From: Sciurus carolinensis
Taxonomy: Eukaryota; Chordata; Mammalia; Rodentia; Sciuridae
DNA: 64,000 bases
Reading direction: 5' to 3'
Assembly (NCBI RefSeq): GCF_902686445.1
Contig: NC_062229.1
Span: 5,117,503-5,181,502 of the forward strand
Part shown: piece by piece, positions 1 through 23,845 of the stretch
Position numbering within the stretch: position 1 is the stretch's first letter
How the letters are laid out: every line of letters begins with the position of its first letter
The notes under the pieces: generated by a model
Told to the model about the DNA's origin: nothing
What the model saw: the letters and a program-made list of their open reading frames with translations, nothing else
Database searches by the model: none
Translations under genes and position numbers: made by a program

Positions 1-11458
<11,458 letters not shown>

Positions 11459-11651
11459 CTATGGCAACAGAAAAACCTGCCCATGGATACTCATGGCAGT
11501 TTTACACATATTTGCCAAAACCTGGAAGCAACCAAAACATTCCTTAAAGGGTGGAGAGAAAAATAAACTCCATTCCTATGGTACATCATAAAATTATTAT
11601 TCAGTGCTTAAAAGAAATGAGCTATTAAGCTACAAAGACAAGGAGGAACTT

Positions 11652-11750
11652 TATTTTTTATTTATCTTTATTTTTTGCAGGCTGGAGATTGAATATAAGG
11701 CCTTGCACATGTGAGGCAATCACTCTACTAAGGAGCTACACCCTCGATCC
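11652..11750 (-). mobile_element. ID-type SINE nested in L1
   Basis: T-rich start, 'ctggagattgaatataaggccttgcacatg', then 'aggagctacaccctcgatcc'. Diverged. Confidence 0.75.
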
Positions 11751-11997
11751 AAAAGGATGAATTTTAAATGCATATTGCTAAGTGAAAGAAACTATATGAC
11801 ATTCTAGAAAAAAAGGCCAAAGTACAGAGACAGTAAAAAGGTAAATGGTTGTCAGGCATGGGGATGGAGAGGGACAAATCGATGGAGTAGAGAGGATTTT
11901 TAGGGCAGCAAGTGTTCTGTAGTATTTTCTAATGGATGCAGTACATTATATGTTTGTCAAAGCTTATATAATATATAGCACAAAGAATGAACCCTGG

Positions 11998-12132
11998 GCT
12001 GGGGTTTTGGCTCAGTGGAACAGTGCTTGCCTCGCATGTGTGGGGCACTGGGTTCGATCCTCAGCACCACATAAATAAATAAAATAAAGGCATTGTGTAC
12101 ATCCACAACTTAAAAAAAAAAAAAAAAAAAAG
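11998..12132 (+). mobile_element. ID element nested in L1
   Basis: ID head 'gctggggttttggctcagtgg', 'ggttcgatcctcagcaccac', then (AAAT)n and an A-tail of about 20. Flanked by a short aaagaat duplication. Confidence 0.85.
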
Positions 12133-13219
12133 AATTCTGATGTGAATTACGGGCTTTGGTTAATAAAATGTATCAATATTGGCTTATCCATTATAACAAA
12201 CATACCCTAATAATGTAAGATATGTATTGTCCCAGGTATGGTGTATGGAAGGAAAGGTCTGAGGGAACTCATCACAGTTCCTGTAAACCTAAAACCACTC
12301 TAAAAAGTAAAGTCTGTTAACACAAAACAGAACAACTTCAAGTTTACCCACACCCACTTCAAGTTTACCCACTGAGAGGGCTTTAAAGTAACCTAGACCC
12401 AATTCCAGCACCACAAATTAAGCTCCTGTGAAGAGTGCTTGGGCCCCTTCTCAAGTGATTTCGACTGCTTTCTCCCTGTGTCCACTGCTGATTCCAGCTG
12501 GCTATACTGCGAGCCTGTGATGTGTGCCCCAACTTCCCAACCATGGACACCCTGTCTGTTATCAGGCAGGCAGTAGTCCTTGTGCCCTGTATCTCCAAAG
12601 ATCCAGGAACTGAGCTGCAAAGAGGTTGGTGTTTCTCTGCTGGTCAGAGGAGCCTGGTTTTTTCATGGCTTTCTTGGAAACTACCAGCCTGCCACAGTCT
12701 TCAATTTCAATGACCAGCATCGGAACCCAGAATGGCTTTAGAGTAAGGTCTGGAGTGATACAGCTAAGAGCAGGGAGATCACTCTTCTTAAGTGCAGCCA
12801 ACACTGGTTTGTTTGCAAGTCAGCGTGGTGCCTCACATAAGCAGTCGCACATCCCTGCCTCTGAATATGCAGGCATCACTCACCTACCACCCAGAGATCT
12901 CAGTGGGCAACACCCACCCACCCCTTTTTCCAGATGCCTGGTGTGCAGTGTTATATTTGAATACCCAGTGCCCATGGGCATAAGCCTTTGGCCTTCTTTT
13001 AAAATAGCTTTGCCACAGTTACATAAAACTCTGAACACATCTCTAGTAGAGATTTCCCACCTACCCCTTGAATACTAGGAGAAGAATTAGGCCTGGCTGC
13101 TTTATTCCTGGTGGAAATGTTCAGGTCTTCCCTAGCCTACTATCAGACAAATGTGCAAATTTAATAGAATCTCCCAGTATTTCTGCTACTTATTTGAAGG
13201 TGTCTCTATTACTTGCTCT

Positions 13220-14250
13220 TTATAAAGTAGGTTCATGTTGAAAGACAGAAGACTGGAAAGTTAGATGTCATAAAATTAAAACTTCTGTAAAGCAAAAAGC
13301 ATCATAAACAAACACAAGCAGCAAAAACAGAAAATACTTGCTGTATATTATTTAGATCAAGGGTTCTCATGCTGAGCGAGTCTGCCCCCAAAGGACACTG
13401 GGTGGTTTCTGCAGCCATCTTTGGTTAGTATTACTCAGGGGCAGGGATGCTACTGGCATCTAGTGGATAGAGGCCAGCGTGTTGTTAACTCAACCTTCTG
13501 CAAGGTGCAGGAGAATGCCCATAATATCCAGCCTAAAATGTGAACACTGCTGAGGTTAAGAAAACTTAATTCACAGCACCTAATTTAAAAAACTCAACAT
13601 ATTACACAAGCAGGACATAGCAAAGTGGACAAAGAATATGATCTACAACTTTTGGATGCTGGCAATTCCAACAGGTATTAAACCCATGAAAAGCTCAGCT
13701 TCATGAACAATGAAGTAAAGCAAAATAAAATGAGAGGCTGCTTTCTGCCAGTCAGATGGAATAAAATCCAGGATAGATAAAATCTTCTGTAAGTAAGCAT
13801 AAAGGGGAAAGACAGACTTATTGACCATTGACAGGAGTATAAGATGGTACCAACCTTTTTGGAGGATAACCTGGCAATGCCTACCCAAACTTTTCAGGTA
13901 AATGCTATCTGTGACTCAACTGTAGGAATCTTTCACAAAAACAATTGCACATGTACAGGTTAATATGCAAGAAGAACATACTATACCCCATGACTTGTAA
14001 AAGTATAAAACTGAACTTAATCTACATATATATTAAAGGGGGACAGCTAAATAAATATCAACTTTCAACACAAAGCATTAAAGTTTAATTCAGAAATGCT
14101 ACATGTATCTGTTAAACCATCTGTGGCTGTGAGATTTTAAAATAGATCATTAGCTCAAAAATAAACAAATGAACAAAAACATCCGCTGAAGCATGATTCA
14201 AAGCACACAGGTTAATGATGAAAAATTAAAATGCACACTGAAGTTTGCCT
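13220..14250 (+). mobile_element. Old L1 fragment (sense), interrupted by a hAT-type element
   Basis: L1-like text such as 'aaacttctgtaaagcaaaaagcatcataaac' (13280s) and the 'cagatggaataaaatcc' to 'ggaggataacctggcaatgc' block (13754-13880). Family level only. Confidence 0.6.
13358..13565 (+). mobile_element. hAT-type DNA transposon copy (family A)
   Basis: 'gggttctcat...', 'caggggcagggatgctactggcatctagtgga', then 'gaacactgctgaggttaag'. Same family as 8385-8575 and 22160-22390. Confidence 0.65.
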
Positions 14251-14284
14251 AAGATGTATTCAAACATTTGTCTTCTTCCTTTAT

Positions 14285-14420
14285 CCTTTATTTTTTTTAA
14301 TTTTTAGTTGCAGATGGACACAATCTTTTTTTATTTATTTTTATGTAGTGCTAAGGATCGAACTCACTGCTTCACATGTGCTAGGCAAGAGCTCCACCAC
14401 TCTGCTACACTCACAGCCCT
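14285..14420 (-). mobile_element. ID-type SINE
   Basis: 'tttagttgcagatggacacaatc', (TTTA)n, 'tagtgctaaggatcgaactcact' and 'gctaggcaagagctccac'. Antisense ID variant with a longer 3' extension. Confidence 0.75.
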
Positions 14421-14599
14421 GCTTTCTCCTTTATTTTTACCTCTTTCCTCTCCTAACACTTTCTCTAAGAGTTAGGCATCCCCTCTTCGGCTTTTCCCCT
14501 CATTCTGCTTTCATAGAAGATGAATTGGAATTAGCCCCACTTTTATCATCCTCCATGCCTGGTAAAAAGTAGACCTAGCAGGGGTCTGCTCAAAATGGT

Positions 14600-14830
14600 C
14601 TGCAGGATGAATCCAATCCACTGCCTATTTCTATAAAGTTTTATTGGAGCACAAACACTCTTACTTGTTTGTGTACTGTCCGTAGCTACTTTTTGCTACC
14701 ATGACAGAGCTGAGTAGTAACAACCTAGTACCAACCATATGGCCCAAAGGCCCACAGAGTCAAAAATGGCCCACAGAGCCAAAAATATTTACCATCTGGC
14801 TCTTACAGAAAGTTTGCTGACCTCTGTCCT
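14600..14830 (-). mobile_element. hAT-type DNA transposon copy (family B)
   Basis: 'ttttattggagcacaaac' through 'catgacagagctgag' to 'agaaagtttgctgacctctg'. The same family recurs at 56380, 57055 and 58975. I recall it as a widespread non-autonomous element; no name is assigned. Confidence 0.6.
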
Positions 14831-15021
14831 AAAATGTAAAAGTTTAAACTTTATTGGAGAAAAATCTTTTGTAACATTAGATTAGGCAAAGATTTGTTAG
14901 AATACCAAAAGATAGCTTTTTAAAAAAACTTTGATAAACTGGTTATCATCAAAATTTAAAATATAGTGCTAGAAGAATTAAAATCCAGACTGGAGAAAAT
15001 ATTTGCATAAAAGGGCTTGTA

Positions 15022-15205
15022 TTCAGGACCCTACCACCCCCACTTTTCCTCATGCATGCTAGGCAAGTGCTCTATCAAAGAACTTCCTCCCCAGCCCTAG
15101 AATGTTTTTTTGTTTGTTTTGTTTTTTGCGGTGCTGGAGATTGAACCCAGGGCCTTGTGCTTGCAAGGCAAACACTCTACCAACTGAGCTATATCCCCAG
15201 CCTGA
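15022..15205 (-). mobile_element. Two antisense ID-type SINEs in tandem
   Basis: An older copy at about 15022-15100 (ctaggcaagtgctctatcaaag) and a better one at 15108-15203 (gagattgaacccagggccttgtg to ctgagctatatccccagcc). Confidence 0.8.
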
Positions 15206-15209
15206 AAAT

Positions 15210-16330
15210 ATGTGTTTTACAAGTTCTCAAAAGAATAAAGAAAACAACCCAATTTCAAAAATACCAGAAGATTTGGACACTGTGTAAAAGAAGAAAGATG
15301 GCAAGTAAGTGCATGAAAAGATGGTTAGCATCACTGGACATTAGGGAAATGCGATTTTGGGGGAAAAGCAAGTTAATGTCACATGAAGATACCACTACCT
15401 GTTTATCTGAATGACTAAAACAAAATTAAATATTAAATGACAACATAACATGATGTCAAGTGCTGGGGAGAATGGGGAGAAACAGAACTTTCATGTACTG
15501 CTGATGGGAATGCAAAAATATTACAGCCACTTTGGAAAGCAGATTGACGGTTTCTTAGTTAAATACAGACTTAGCGTATAACCCAGCAATCTTACTCCTA
15601 GTTTTGGTGCAAAAGAAGTGAAAACTATGCTCATACAAAAACCTATATACAAATGCTTATAGAAGATTTATTCATAGCCACAAAAATTCTGAACACCATA
15701 GATATCCTTCAAGCAGTTCATAGATCAACTATTACTCAACAACAGACTACTCAACAACAGAAAAAGTATACAAATTCATGATACTTGTATAAATCTCAAA
15801 TACATCATGCTAAATGAAAGAAACCAGACTCAAAAGGCTACATACAGTTGGATTCATTTTTATAACATTCTACAAAGGGCCGAAGCACTGATGATCCCCA
15901 ACTTAGGATGGTTGAAGACCTTTCATTTACAATAGTTTGAAAATCTCATTCTCATTTGAATTGTGGATTTTATTCTTTTCCTGGGTTAGTGATATGCAAT
16001 CCAAAAATCTCTTGTGATGCTGTGCTACTCCCAGCCAGTCATGGGATCAGGAAGGTAAACCACCAATACTCTACAGTGAACTATCTGGTGGTAAGTTAGG
16101 TGTATTACATGCATTTCCCAGTACAATATTTTCAAATTAGGATGAATTCATCAGTATGTAACCCCACTGTAAGTCAAGCAGCATCCATATAGGGATAGAT
16201 CATGGTTGCCAGGAGTAGGGAATGAGGGGAAGAGTTGGCTAACGGGGGCAACAAGAGGCAATACTTTTGTTTTTGAAGGATGAACTTTCCAGTATCTTGA
16301 TGGTAGTGGTAGTCACACAAGTCTGTGTGT
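15210..16330 (+). mobile_element. Old L1 3' region (sense) split by a Tigger-type element
   Basis: 'aagtgctggggagaatggggag', 'ttcatgtactgctgatgggaatgc' and 'ctgaacaccatagatatccttcaa' are L1 ORF2-end/3' UTR signatures. It resumes after the Tigger-type insert with 'catggttgccaggag'. Confidence 0.8.
15882..16190. mobile_element. Tigger-type (pogo) MITE inside L1
   Basis: Ends are roughly inverted: 'gatccccaacttaggatggtt' against 'aaccccactgtaagtcaagcagcatc'. The interior holds 'gttaggtgtattacatgcatttcc' as in Tigger-related MITEs. Confidence 0.65.
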
Positions 16331-16332
16331 TG

Positions 16333-16800
16333 TCGAAACACAAACATGGCACATGCCTGTAATCCCAGGGGCTCGGGAAGCTGAGGCAGAAGGATTGTGA
16401 GTTCAAAGCCAGCCTCAGCAAAAGCGAGGCACTAAGCAACTCAGTAAGACCTGTTTCTAAATAAAATACAAAATAAGGCTGGGGATGTGGCTCAGTGGCC
16501 AAGTGCCCCTGAGTTCAATCCTGGGTACCCACCCCGCCACACCAAAAAAAAAAAAAGACCTCAAACCAAGCCAGGTATGGAGGTGCCATGTTGAGTGATT
16601 CCAGTCACTCAGGAGGCTTCAGGCAGGAGGATCACAAGTTTAAGGCCAGCCTGGGCAACTTAGCAAAATTGTTACAAAATAAAAAGGGCTGGGGGTATAG
16701 CTCAGTGGTAGAGCCTGTGACTAACATGTTTGAGACCCTGGGTTCAATACCCGGTGATGGTGGGTGGGCACCAAAGAACAAAAAAGCAAAACACCCTCAA
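16333..16800 (+). mobile_element. Two B1-ID SINEs head to tail
   Basis: First copy about 16333-16556: B1 body, 'ctggggatgtggctcagtggcc', A-tail. Second about 16563-16800: 'gccaggtatggagg...', then 'ctgggggtatagctcagtggtagagc' and 'gggttcaatacccgg'. The last part keeps tRNA-like A- and B-box text but is a SINE. Confidence 0.85.
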
Positions 16801-18581
16801 ACAACCCTACACCAAAAGAATGAATTTTCCCACATACAAATTAAAAACCACCAATTTCAAAAAAACTTCTGCTTTGCTACCCTGCTCCACAGCATACTGT
16901 CTTGTCTTGACAAGCAGTCCAGTCTGAACAGACACCCCTGCAGGCCAAGGATCAGGCTAATTCAACAATGGAGAAACAAATCCTCCAAAGCAGTTTCATG
17001 GTGCCTTGAGATCATTCTGCTCTGCTCTCTAGGGCCCTGTCCTTGATCTGTTCCAAATCTTCATGGCCTGTGTCCTGGGCCCAACCAACCTTGGTGTCCA
17101 CAGGATCTAACCACAACCTCACCATATAGCCAGGCCTTATAATCACCCAATTATCAATGCCCCTAAGTCACTGCAGCCTCCTGCCAGCTCCAAGTCAACT
17201 TGCTCAGCCCCTCTGGATTTCCCTGTCGGCAGTCACAACCCACTGAGGCTCAGGGGTCACACTATTTCACTGGTGGACGTGCTGTTAATAAGTGGCAGGA
17301 CTTGGTCCTGACCTGTCCTGAGCTGTCACTAGAGTAGTCTCCCGGGCATGAATCACAAGGTTTCTGTGATGAGGCACCCACTAGGTCCTGCCTCATCCTT
17401 CCCTGCCCAGCTCTGCCTCAATGTGCCATCCTATTTTGGGGCCTGTTTTAGCTACTCCCTTTGCACAGCACACTCACTCTCCTTTGCCTCCCTGCTCACC
17501 TTTTAAGAAGTCACCTCCACCAGAACAATAGGTGGCAGTAGGTCTCAGTGCCCTACACCATTGGTGTAAACCTTTATTACTGCCCTAATCACTCTGCCTA
17601 GTAATTATTTGCTTTGCAACACTGTCAAGGGTGAGAGCTTAGAGGGCAGAGGGTACATATGTATCATGTAAGGGTTTCCAAGTAAACCCTGGGTGCCTGG
17701 CAAATCCAGCATGTGTTACACAGTGAGAGGGAGTCACTGGCTCTGAGACTCGCCCTCCCCTGGAGTCAAGTATATTAGGAGCATATATTTTATGCTAAAG
17801 AAGGCCAGTCAGAAACTGTCCTGACATTCTATTAACATATTCAGTACCAAACTTTCTTGGAATCGTCAATGAGCCCTGTCGCAAAGAATCAGAGTCAACT
17901 ACAGGAGGCAAAAAGGGACTTTGTGTTTAGCAAAATTATTTCCACTGATATGGAAAGGTTTCCAGTAACTGGCGGCATTAGGGAGACGTCTAGCTTGGAT
18001 GATCTCAGGGATTTCAACTCTATCACAACTATTTCAAATAATATTGGTTGTGCCTGTGTGATACCAGTGATATACTGTTCATGACTGTGGAACACTTGTC
18101 ACACACAGGCGAGATACATGCATCCTTATATGTGACATAAAAACATATGCAGGTGGTGTACCAGTGAGACTGGTTTCCATTAGGTACACATGAGAATCTG
18201 CATCACTTTATAGTGATAGAGCAGGCTTTTTAAATGATTTAAGCCAGAACAAAACTAGAACAGTCAAATATATCTTCAGGTTCAACCTTGACACTTCACA
18301 CATCATCTGACAGGGCTTGGACTCAATTTCTAAGGTCCTTTACAGATGTAAAACTCTGAGTCTTCAAGGTAAAAGCCTCCGGTCACCCAGGAAACGTTCT
18401 GGTGCCAGAAAAAACTGAGGACACCACCTGACCCAATTATGAAGGCTCAGGTGGATGTGGTGTGCACAGCAACTTACTGGCCTCTGTCCACAGCCTACAG
18501 AGGGGAAAGCCGCCTGGCTGGGGCTGCTCCTGCTAAGTCAGAGCAATTCTGTATCAGCCAGGCTGAGAAGCCAGTGTGGGG

Positions 18582-18601
18582 GCGGGGGGGGGGGGGGGGG
18601 G
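18582..18601. repeat. Poly-G tract
   Basis: Nearly pure G of about 20 bases. A C-run on the other strand, prone to G-quadruplex and to length change. Confidence 0.85.
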
Positions 18602-18744
18602 AGCAAGTGAGATGCAGCCAGAATATGGCACACTCCAAATGCTATATGTGCCAGAGGGGAACTGATCAGCTCCAGAGCCTTGCTAAGAGTCCCAGCTCTC
18701 TCTAGCTGGGTAAAGCTCTCTAACAAAAGCACAAAGCCACACGG

Positions 18745-18925
18745 CATAACAGGAAAAATACATGGGTTCTGGAGTCTGACAAGCCTGAGCTCCAACACCA
18801 ATCCGACGGCTGACCAACTTGACAAAAGTAAGTCACTTTCCTCCCTGAGACTGTTTCCTAACATGGGGATGGGATGTCAACACCTGCGACACAGCACCTG
18901 GCACTTGATAAATATGTTTCCCAAT
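18745..18925 (+). mobile_element. MIR SINE
   Basis: 'ttctggagtctgac', 'cctgagctccaac', 'gtaagtcactttcctccctgag', 'gcacctggcacttgataaat': MIR layout. Confidence 0.7.
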
Positions 18926-20132
18926 CTCCCTGTCTCTAGATGCAAGCACCCTCATCTTCTCTCTTACTAGTCACCTCTTCAAATGCCCTCAACCCAGAAT
19001 TATTCCGGGTGGTGACACCTCCTTCACTGTCCTTCAATCACCTCTCTCCCTTTTGTATCTAGTCAAGCACCAATCCTGCCAGTTTGACATCTGAGATACC
19101 TCTAACTCTCCCCATCTCTCTGCCATCATCCTTGATCAGATCCCTGTCACCTCTTGCCTAGACCAACTTCTAAGGGGGTCTCTAAACCCTCCAAATGACT
19201 TCTCTTCCTATCTTCCATTTTCTTGTTCACAGTGACACCTTCCTTGCCATTGAGTTGTTCTGTACTATTCCCTCTCCTGTGACTCTTTCCTCTGGCATAA
19301 AGGTCTCTTTGATGGGTGGCTAGATCCAGCCCTTTCTGAGCCCCCTGCTAACCGTACCTTCCCTTGGCACAGATGGAGCACTAACCATGTGCCAGGCATA
19401 GGACACAGCACAGGACATATAAAACACAGGAGCACTCTTACCCAGGCAAACAATATTCCAGGATCACTTTGACCAGTCTGAGGAACTCACTAACCCTGAT
19501 TTATCTCCAAGTTCACCTTGTGGACCTGCCTGGTCAAACCAGTCCACTCGGGGTTCCACAGCTTAGTTACCACTGGATAGCCCTCCCCACACCTCTTTGA
19601 TCACAATGACCTATTCACACAAAAACAAAATCACAATATCGGTTAATGATTTCTTTCAACACATTGCCAGACAGGCCTCTTCATCCTTAAGTCTCACACA
19701 TCGAGGTCTCTTCTCCCTAATTCAGGTTCTAAGTTCTTTGAGGAGGCAATTTCTTCTTCCCACTGATAATGAACAAGCAACTCAGTTCTGCGTTTTCAAG
19801 TTATGAAAGTGCAAGTGCTTTGCTGACTGACACCGGGGCTCTGGGTAGAGTGGGGATAGATCGCTGAGCATATGAGTGAGTCTCTGTGCACATGCCCTGT
19901 GCCTTATCCTATGCCTGGCACGTGGTTGGCATTCCATCGGTGATGGGGGAAGGCAGGGTTAGCAGGGGGCTCAGAAGGGCAGGCGTGGACACTCTTCTGC
20001 CACCTTCCCTCAATACTGTACTCTGCTCCAGCAATGTTTCTTGTCTCAGTCCACAAACTCACTAAATCACAACTCTTGCCTTCTTGGTTTCTTTCAGTGA
20101 CCACTCATCAAGCATAAGCAGAGTCAGACATC

Positions 20133-20224
20133 ATTCTTTCTTTTTTTGTTTTTTTTTTTTTTTTTGCGGTGCTGGGGATTGAACTCAGGGCCTTAGTGCT
20201 TGTGAGGCGAGCACCCCAGCCCCA
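20133..20224 (-). mobile_element. ID SINE
   Basis: Poly-T, 'gcggtgctggggattgaactcagggcc', ending 'cgagcaccccagcccc'. A short internal part is missing. Confidence 0.85.
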
Positions 20225-21759
20225 TCATTCTTTCTTGATCACTTCCCACATATAAGTACCCCAAGTCTTGTGACTCTGGACCCCCAATTATGTCTCAGCA
20301 CTTCCCTCTCTGTTCTGATCACTGCAGTCCTGGGTCATATTTGTAACTCTTCTGACCTGAAGGAAAGAATTGCCTCCTGGCTGGTTTTCTGACTTTTAGT
20401 TCTATCCCTCTCCTGCTCTCTCTATGCACACCTGACTGCCTCTTTGGGGACTAATGGTGCTCAGTAGTCCCTCATAACACGCAAGCCTTATGTCCAATAG
20501 ACCCATAATTATGGCCACTATTCACTGCATTCTTGTTGCTCTAGAAGTATCACATCCCATGGGGCTTCCCTAACAAATGGAGAAGTTCCCACCTCCATGT
20601 CTTTTTGCCCCTGTGATCCTGCATCTCACAAAGCCTTCCCTCTGGTCTTTGCCTAACCACCAAACACATTCTCTACTCTGGGATTCTGTGCTCACTTGGA
20701 GTTGGATAACAGTTCTGTTTTCTGCGCTTCCACATAAACCAGTGCATAACCATCACCACACTCGGTAAGTGGCTGAGACCATCTACACACGAATTGTATA
20801 TACCACTGCCTCCCTAGAGCCTGGTGTGGGGCTGGGGACACAGCAGTGGAGCAGGGATTCCTTCAAACCAGGAAAGTCAGGCTCACTTCCCTTCCATAGG
20901 CTCGTTTCCTTTGGTCTTTCCCTGACCCCATAGCCTCAGGTTGATAGGCTCTCAACTTCGCTACTGCCACCTACGGGTGAAATGCCAGCATTGCGCCTCT
21001 CTCACCATTCAGCATTTAATTTGATTCAATAAAATTGAATGGGATGGGAACACATGAGGAACAGTTGACTCGGGTGGCAGTAGGGGTTGGCTTCAAATGG
21101 TGAGTGGTGAGTGAGCTCTGGGATGGGTCATGTAGCATGAGGAAGAGATCACCAGGTGGCATAAAACAGCATTCCAGACAGAGGAAGAAACAGGCATAAA
21201 AGGTCAGAATTGGAAGTACATGTGCAGATGAACATAAAGGGAGGGAGGGTTAGAGTATGTAAGAACTGGCATTCTAAGCTTAGGGCTTCTGACTATCTTT
21301 CAAGTCACTCAAACAGATCAACAAAATTTTCTTTTTTCCACTCAGAATTTTAATCAGGAGGGACACGATCAGAACCACATTTACAAAAGACAATTTTGCT
21401 CCAGTGTGGAAAGAGGACAGAGACGAGAAGCGGCAAGTGAAAAGAAGTGATGGAGCAAGTATCAGGAAGACAGCATTTTCATAATTCTCTCCTTTTCTAC
21501 TTGCTGCCCTATTATCCCAGACTCAATATAACCAAAATGAAATTCTGCTCCCTCAAACCAGTGCTTCAACAGAAACATTATTTCCTGCCACATCTGGAGG
21601 TGTTTATAAATCTGGGCCTCCTCATGGACCTCAAAGTTGCAGCATTTTAAAACAGACCTCAGCACAGTTATGCACACAGATATGCAATGAGAACTGAATG
21701 GGACTCCCTGAAACACTGCCCAAAAGGGTGCCCCAGACTCTTGTAATTAGAAGCAGTAA

Positions 21760-21980
21760 AGCCCAATGATTTGGGGTAATGGCTTTGCATCAGAGCTCAA
21801 ATCCTTGCTCAGCCACTATAGTGCATGAGACAAGTCATATCAAATGACCCATCTAAGCCTCAGTTTCCTCACCTCTAAAATGGCAACCAAAACAGTTCCT
21901 ACCTCTAGAGTTGGAGACAAATGTCTGTGAAATGTCAAGCACATGGTAATTTGTCAATAAATACTGCCTATTATTTATAA
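21760..21980 (+). mobile_element. MIR SINE
   Basis: 'tcagagctcaaatcctt', 'aagcctcagtttcctcacctctaaaatgg', 'aatttgtcaataaatact'. Confidence 0.75.
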
Positions 21981-22159
21981 CATGTAGTTCATGTCTACCA
22001 TGCAAAGGCCATGCACAACACGAGGGACTTCTCACATACTTAATTGTGCACAATACTTTTGTCCTTACTATTTTAGAGATAAGAAAACTAAGGCTAAAAG
22101 CAGCTGAGCTTGTTCAAGGTCTTGGGAGCATCTCCTAGGGCCAAAGGAACTTTTAGAAG

Positions 22160-22390
22160 ATTATTTAGTTCAGGGATGGTTCTTATGGGGGTGGGGAGGA
22201 TGGAGACACCCCAGGTTATCATCTGGAGATATTCTGGACCATCACAACTGGGGGCAGGGACAAGGATGTTGCTATTACCTAGTGGACTAAGCCAGGGATG
22301 CTCCTCAACTTCTTGCAAGGTACAGGGCAGTGCTCCACAACCAAAAATTATGTGACCCCAACTGTCAGAAAAGCTGAGGTTGAGAAATTC
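22160..22390 (+). mobile_element. hAT-type DNA transposon copy (family A)
   Basis: 'atctggagatattctggaccatcacaactgggggc', 'gccagggatgctcctcaac', 'gctgaggttgagaaattc'. Third plus-strand copy of the family. Confidence 0.65.
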
Positions 22391-23232
22391 TTTTCTGGCT
22401 AGATCGTCCTCCCAATCTTCCCCCTTCTGGTGCACTGGCCACAGAGATCTCATATGAACACTTTTGATAAGGGGGCTCTGTCGCTCCAGGGGCAGACCCA
22501 CTCAAAAGTTCTTCTCCACCTGCCCTGTGCACAGTAGGTTCCAAAACTCATTTTAGTAAGCCTAGCAGCAGAAGATAAGGCAAGAGGAAGGAAGACCATC
22601 CGTTCCCCCATTGTTGAACTGCGTGCATTTTGTGTTTTCAACATATGCATACATTTTACAAATCTAAACGTCCCACGCCCCACTAACAGCATTGTTAGAA
22701 ATGGCGATCAAAAAAAAAATTTTTTTTTCTTTCCTAAGACTCCCATAGGTACTGAAAGGTTTGCACACTTCTAAAAGCACTTCAGACCGGCAGCGGGGCT
22801 GACAACGACCACAAAAGAATCTGTAGGATTTCCCGGGGGAGCGAGCCCGTGGGCCGTGACCTCTGCGCGCTTAAGGCGTTCGCCCCACTCCCCCGCCTCT
22901 GGCTCCACTCTCCCGCCCCCGGATGCCGGGCTTCCAAGACTACCGGGGCCACGGCTGCGGAGCCCGGCCCCCAGGCGCGTGCCCACGCCGTGTCCCCCTC
23001 GCCTGCCTCTCGTGGCGCCCGAGGAATCCAGCCCTGGGCCTGTCGCCGGCCCCCACGCAAGTCGGCTCCCGCCCGCCCGCCAGTCTGCCGCGGCCCGCGC
23101 GCGTCCCCTCCCGGCCCGGTGCGGCCTGGGCCTCGGCCGGTGCAGGCCCGCGGGCGCCCGCGGCCCGGCCAGGCGAGCTCAGGCCTGCCGCGGCCTACCC
23201 TGTCGGGCGCCGCCGAAGGTTCCCCGCCTCAC

Positions 23233-23400
23233 CTGGACGCGGGCGGGCGGGCCCGGGGCTGCTCCGGGGCGGGCGGGCGGCGGCGGCGCGGCGCTAACGG
23301 CTCCGCTCGGCCTCGGTAGCGGTGGCGGCGGCAGCGGCGACGGCGACGGCGGCGGCGGCTCCTCCTCAGCGCGCACGACCCGCTCCGGCCCGCGGCCCGG
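23233..23400 (-). other. ELAVL1: ELAVL1 exon 1, non-coding 5' UTR (upper end approximate)
   Basis: A strong minus-strand donor CAG|GTGAG sits at 23235-23228, so the exon's lower boundary is 23233. The exon is a GC-rich stretch with many GGC triplets. No in-frame coding link to exon 2 is needed, because exon 2 carries its own ATG. The transcription start is not visible; I place it near 23350-23420, below two CCAAT boxes. HuR is known to have a non-coding first exon. Confidence 0.7.
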
Positions 23401-23425
23401 ACACGCCCCCCCGGCGCGCGCGCCC

Positions 23426-23461
23426 ATTGGTCGATGTCCTCCACGGCGCGCTCTTCATTGG
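23426..23461 (-). promoter_or_regulatory. ELAVL1: Two CCAAT boxes upstream of ELAVL1
   Basis: ATTGG on the plus strand (CCAAT on the minus strand) occurs at 23426-23430 and 23457-23461, 31 bp apart. Paired NF-Y sites at about three helical turns are common in CpG-island promoters. Their place just above exon 1 suggests transcription starts within about 100 bp below them. Confidence 0.6.
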
Positions 23462-23744
23462 TCGGCGTGCCTGTCGCGGCACCCTAGGGCGCGCGGCGGA
23501 GGCGGGACTTCCTGTCGGCGCCGCCTGCGAAGAGCTCGGCGGCCGGCGGAGACGCGGGTGGCCAGCGATGGCCGCGGAGGGGGCGAGCTAGGGCCAAGTC
23601 CACAGAGGCCGACTAGAGATAGCGGCCGAGGATTGGGGGTTCTTGTCGGACGTATGCCGCGTGCCCCTCATCTGTCTGTTCCGCCGCCTCCCATCAAGGT
23701 AGGAGCGGTCAGCGCGCCGGGGGTAATGGGGACAGGACCCAGGT

Positions 23745-23845
23745 TCGAATCCCGACCCCGACGTTTGCGCACTACGGGTGGCTGGGCGCGAGCTGACGTC
23801 ACCTCACCAGGCCTCAGTTTCCTTATCTGGTGCTGTGAGAAGGCG
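23745..23845 (+). mobile_element. MIR-like fragment at the CpG-island edge
   Basis: 'ttcgaatcccgac' then 'ctcaccaggcctcagtttccttatctg'. It lies upstream of the ELAVL1 promoter. Confidence 0.5.

Larger units (their letters stand above)
11470..12325 (+). mobile_element. Old L1 3' end (sense) with two nested SINEs
   Basis: Typical L1M 3' region: 'cctggaagcaaccaaaac', 'aagaaatgagctat', 'atgcatattgctaagtgaaag', 'gatttttagggcag', ending 'aaccactctaaaaagtaaag'. SINEs interrupt it at about 11652-11750 and 11998-12132. Confidence 0.85.
22790..23720. promoter_or_regulatory. ELAVL1: CpG island: ELAVL1 promoter
   Basis: About 0.9 kb is very rich in G+C and in CpG, in sharp contrast to the AT-richer repeats on both sides, with GGC/GCC runs at 23265-23360. 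It contains the predicted ELAVL1 exon 1 and inverted CCAAT boxes, and looks like a broad housekeeping promoter. Several long ORFs cross it on both strands, which is expected when stop codons are rare. Confidence 0.9.

Noticed and set aside
16690..16760. Possible tRNA gene (A- and B-box-like text)
   Set aside because: It is the tRNA-Ala-derived head of an ID SINE, linked to a B1-like body; no full cloverleaf is expected.
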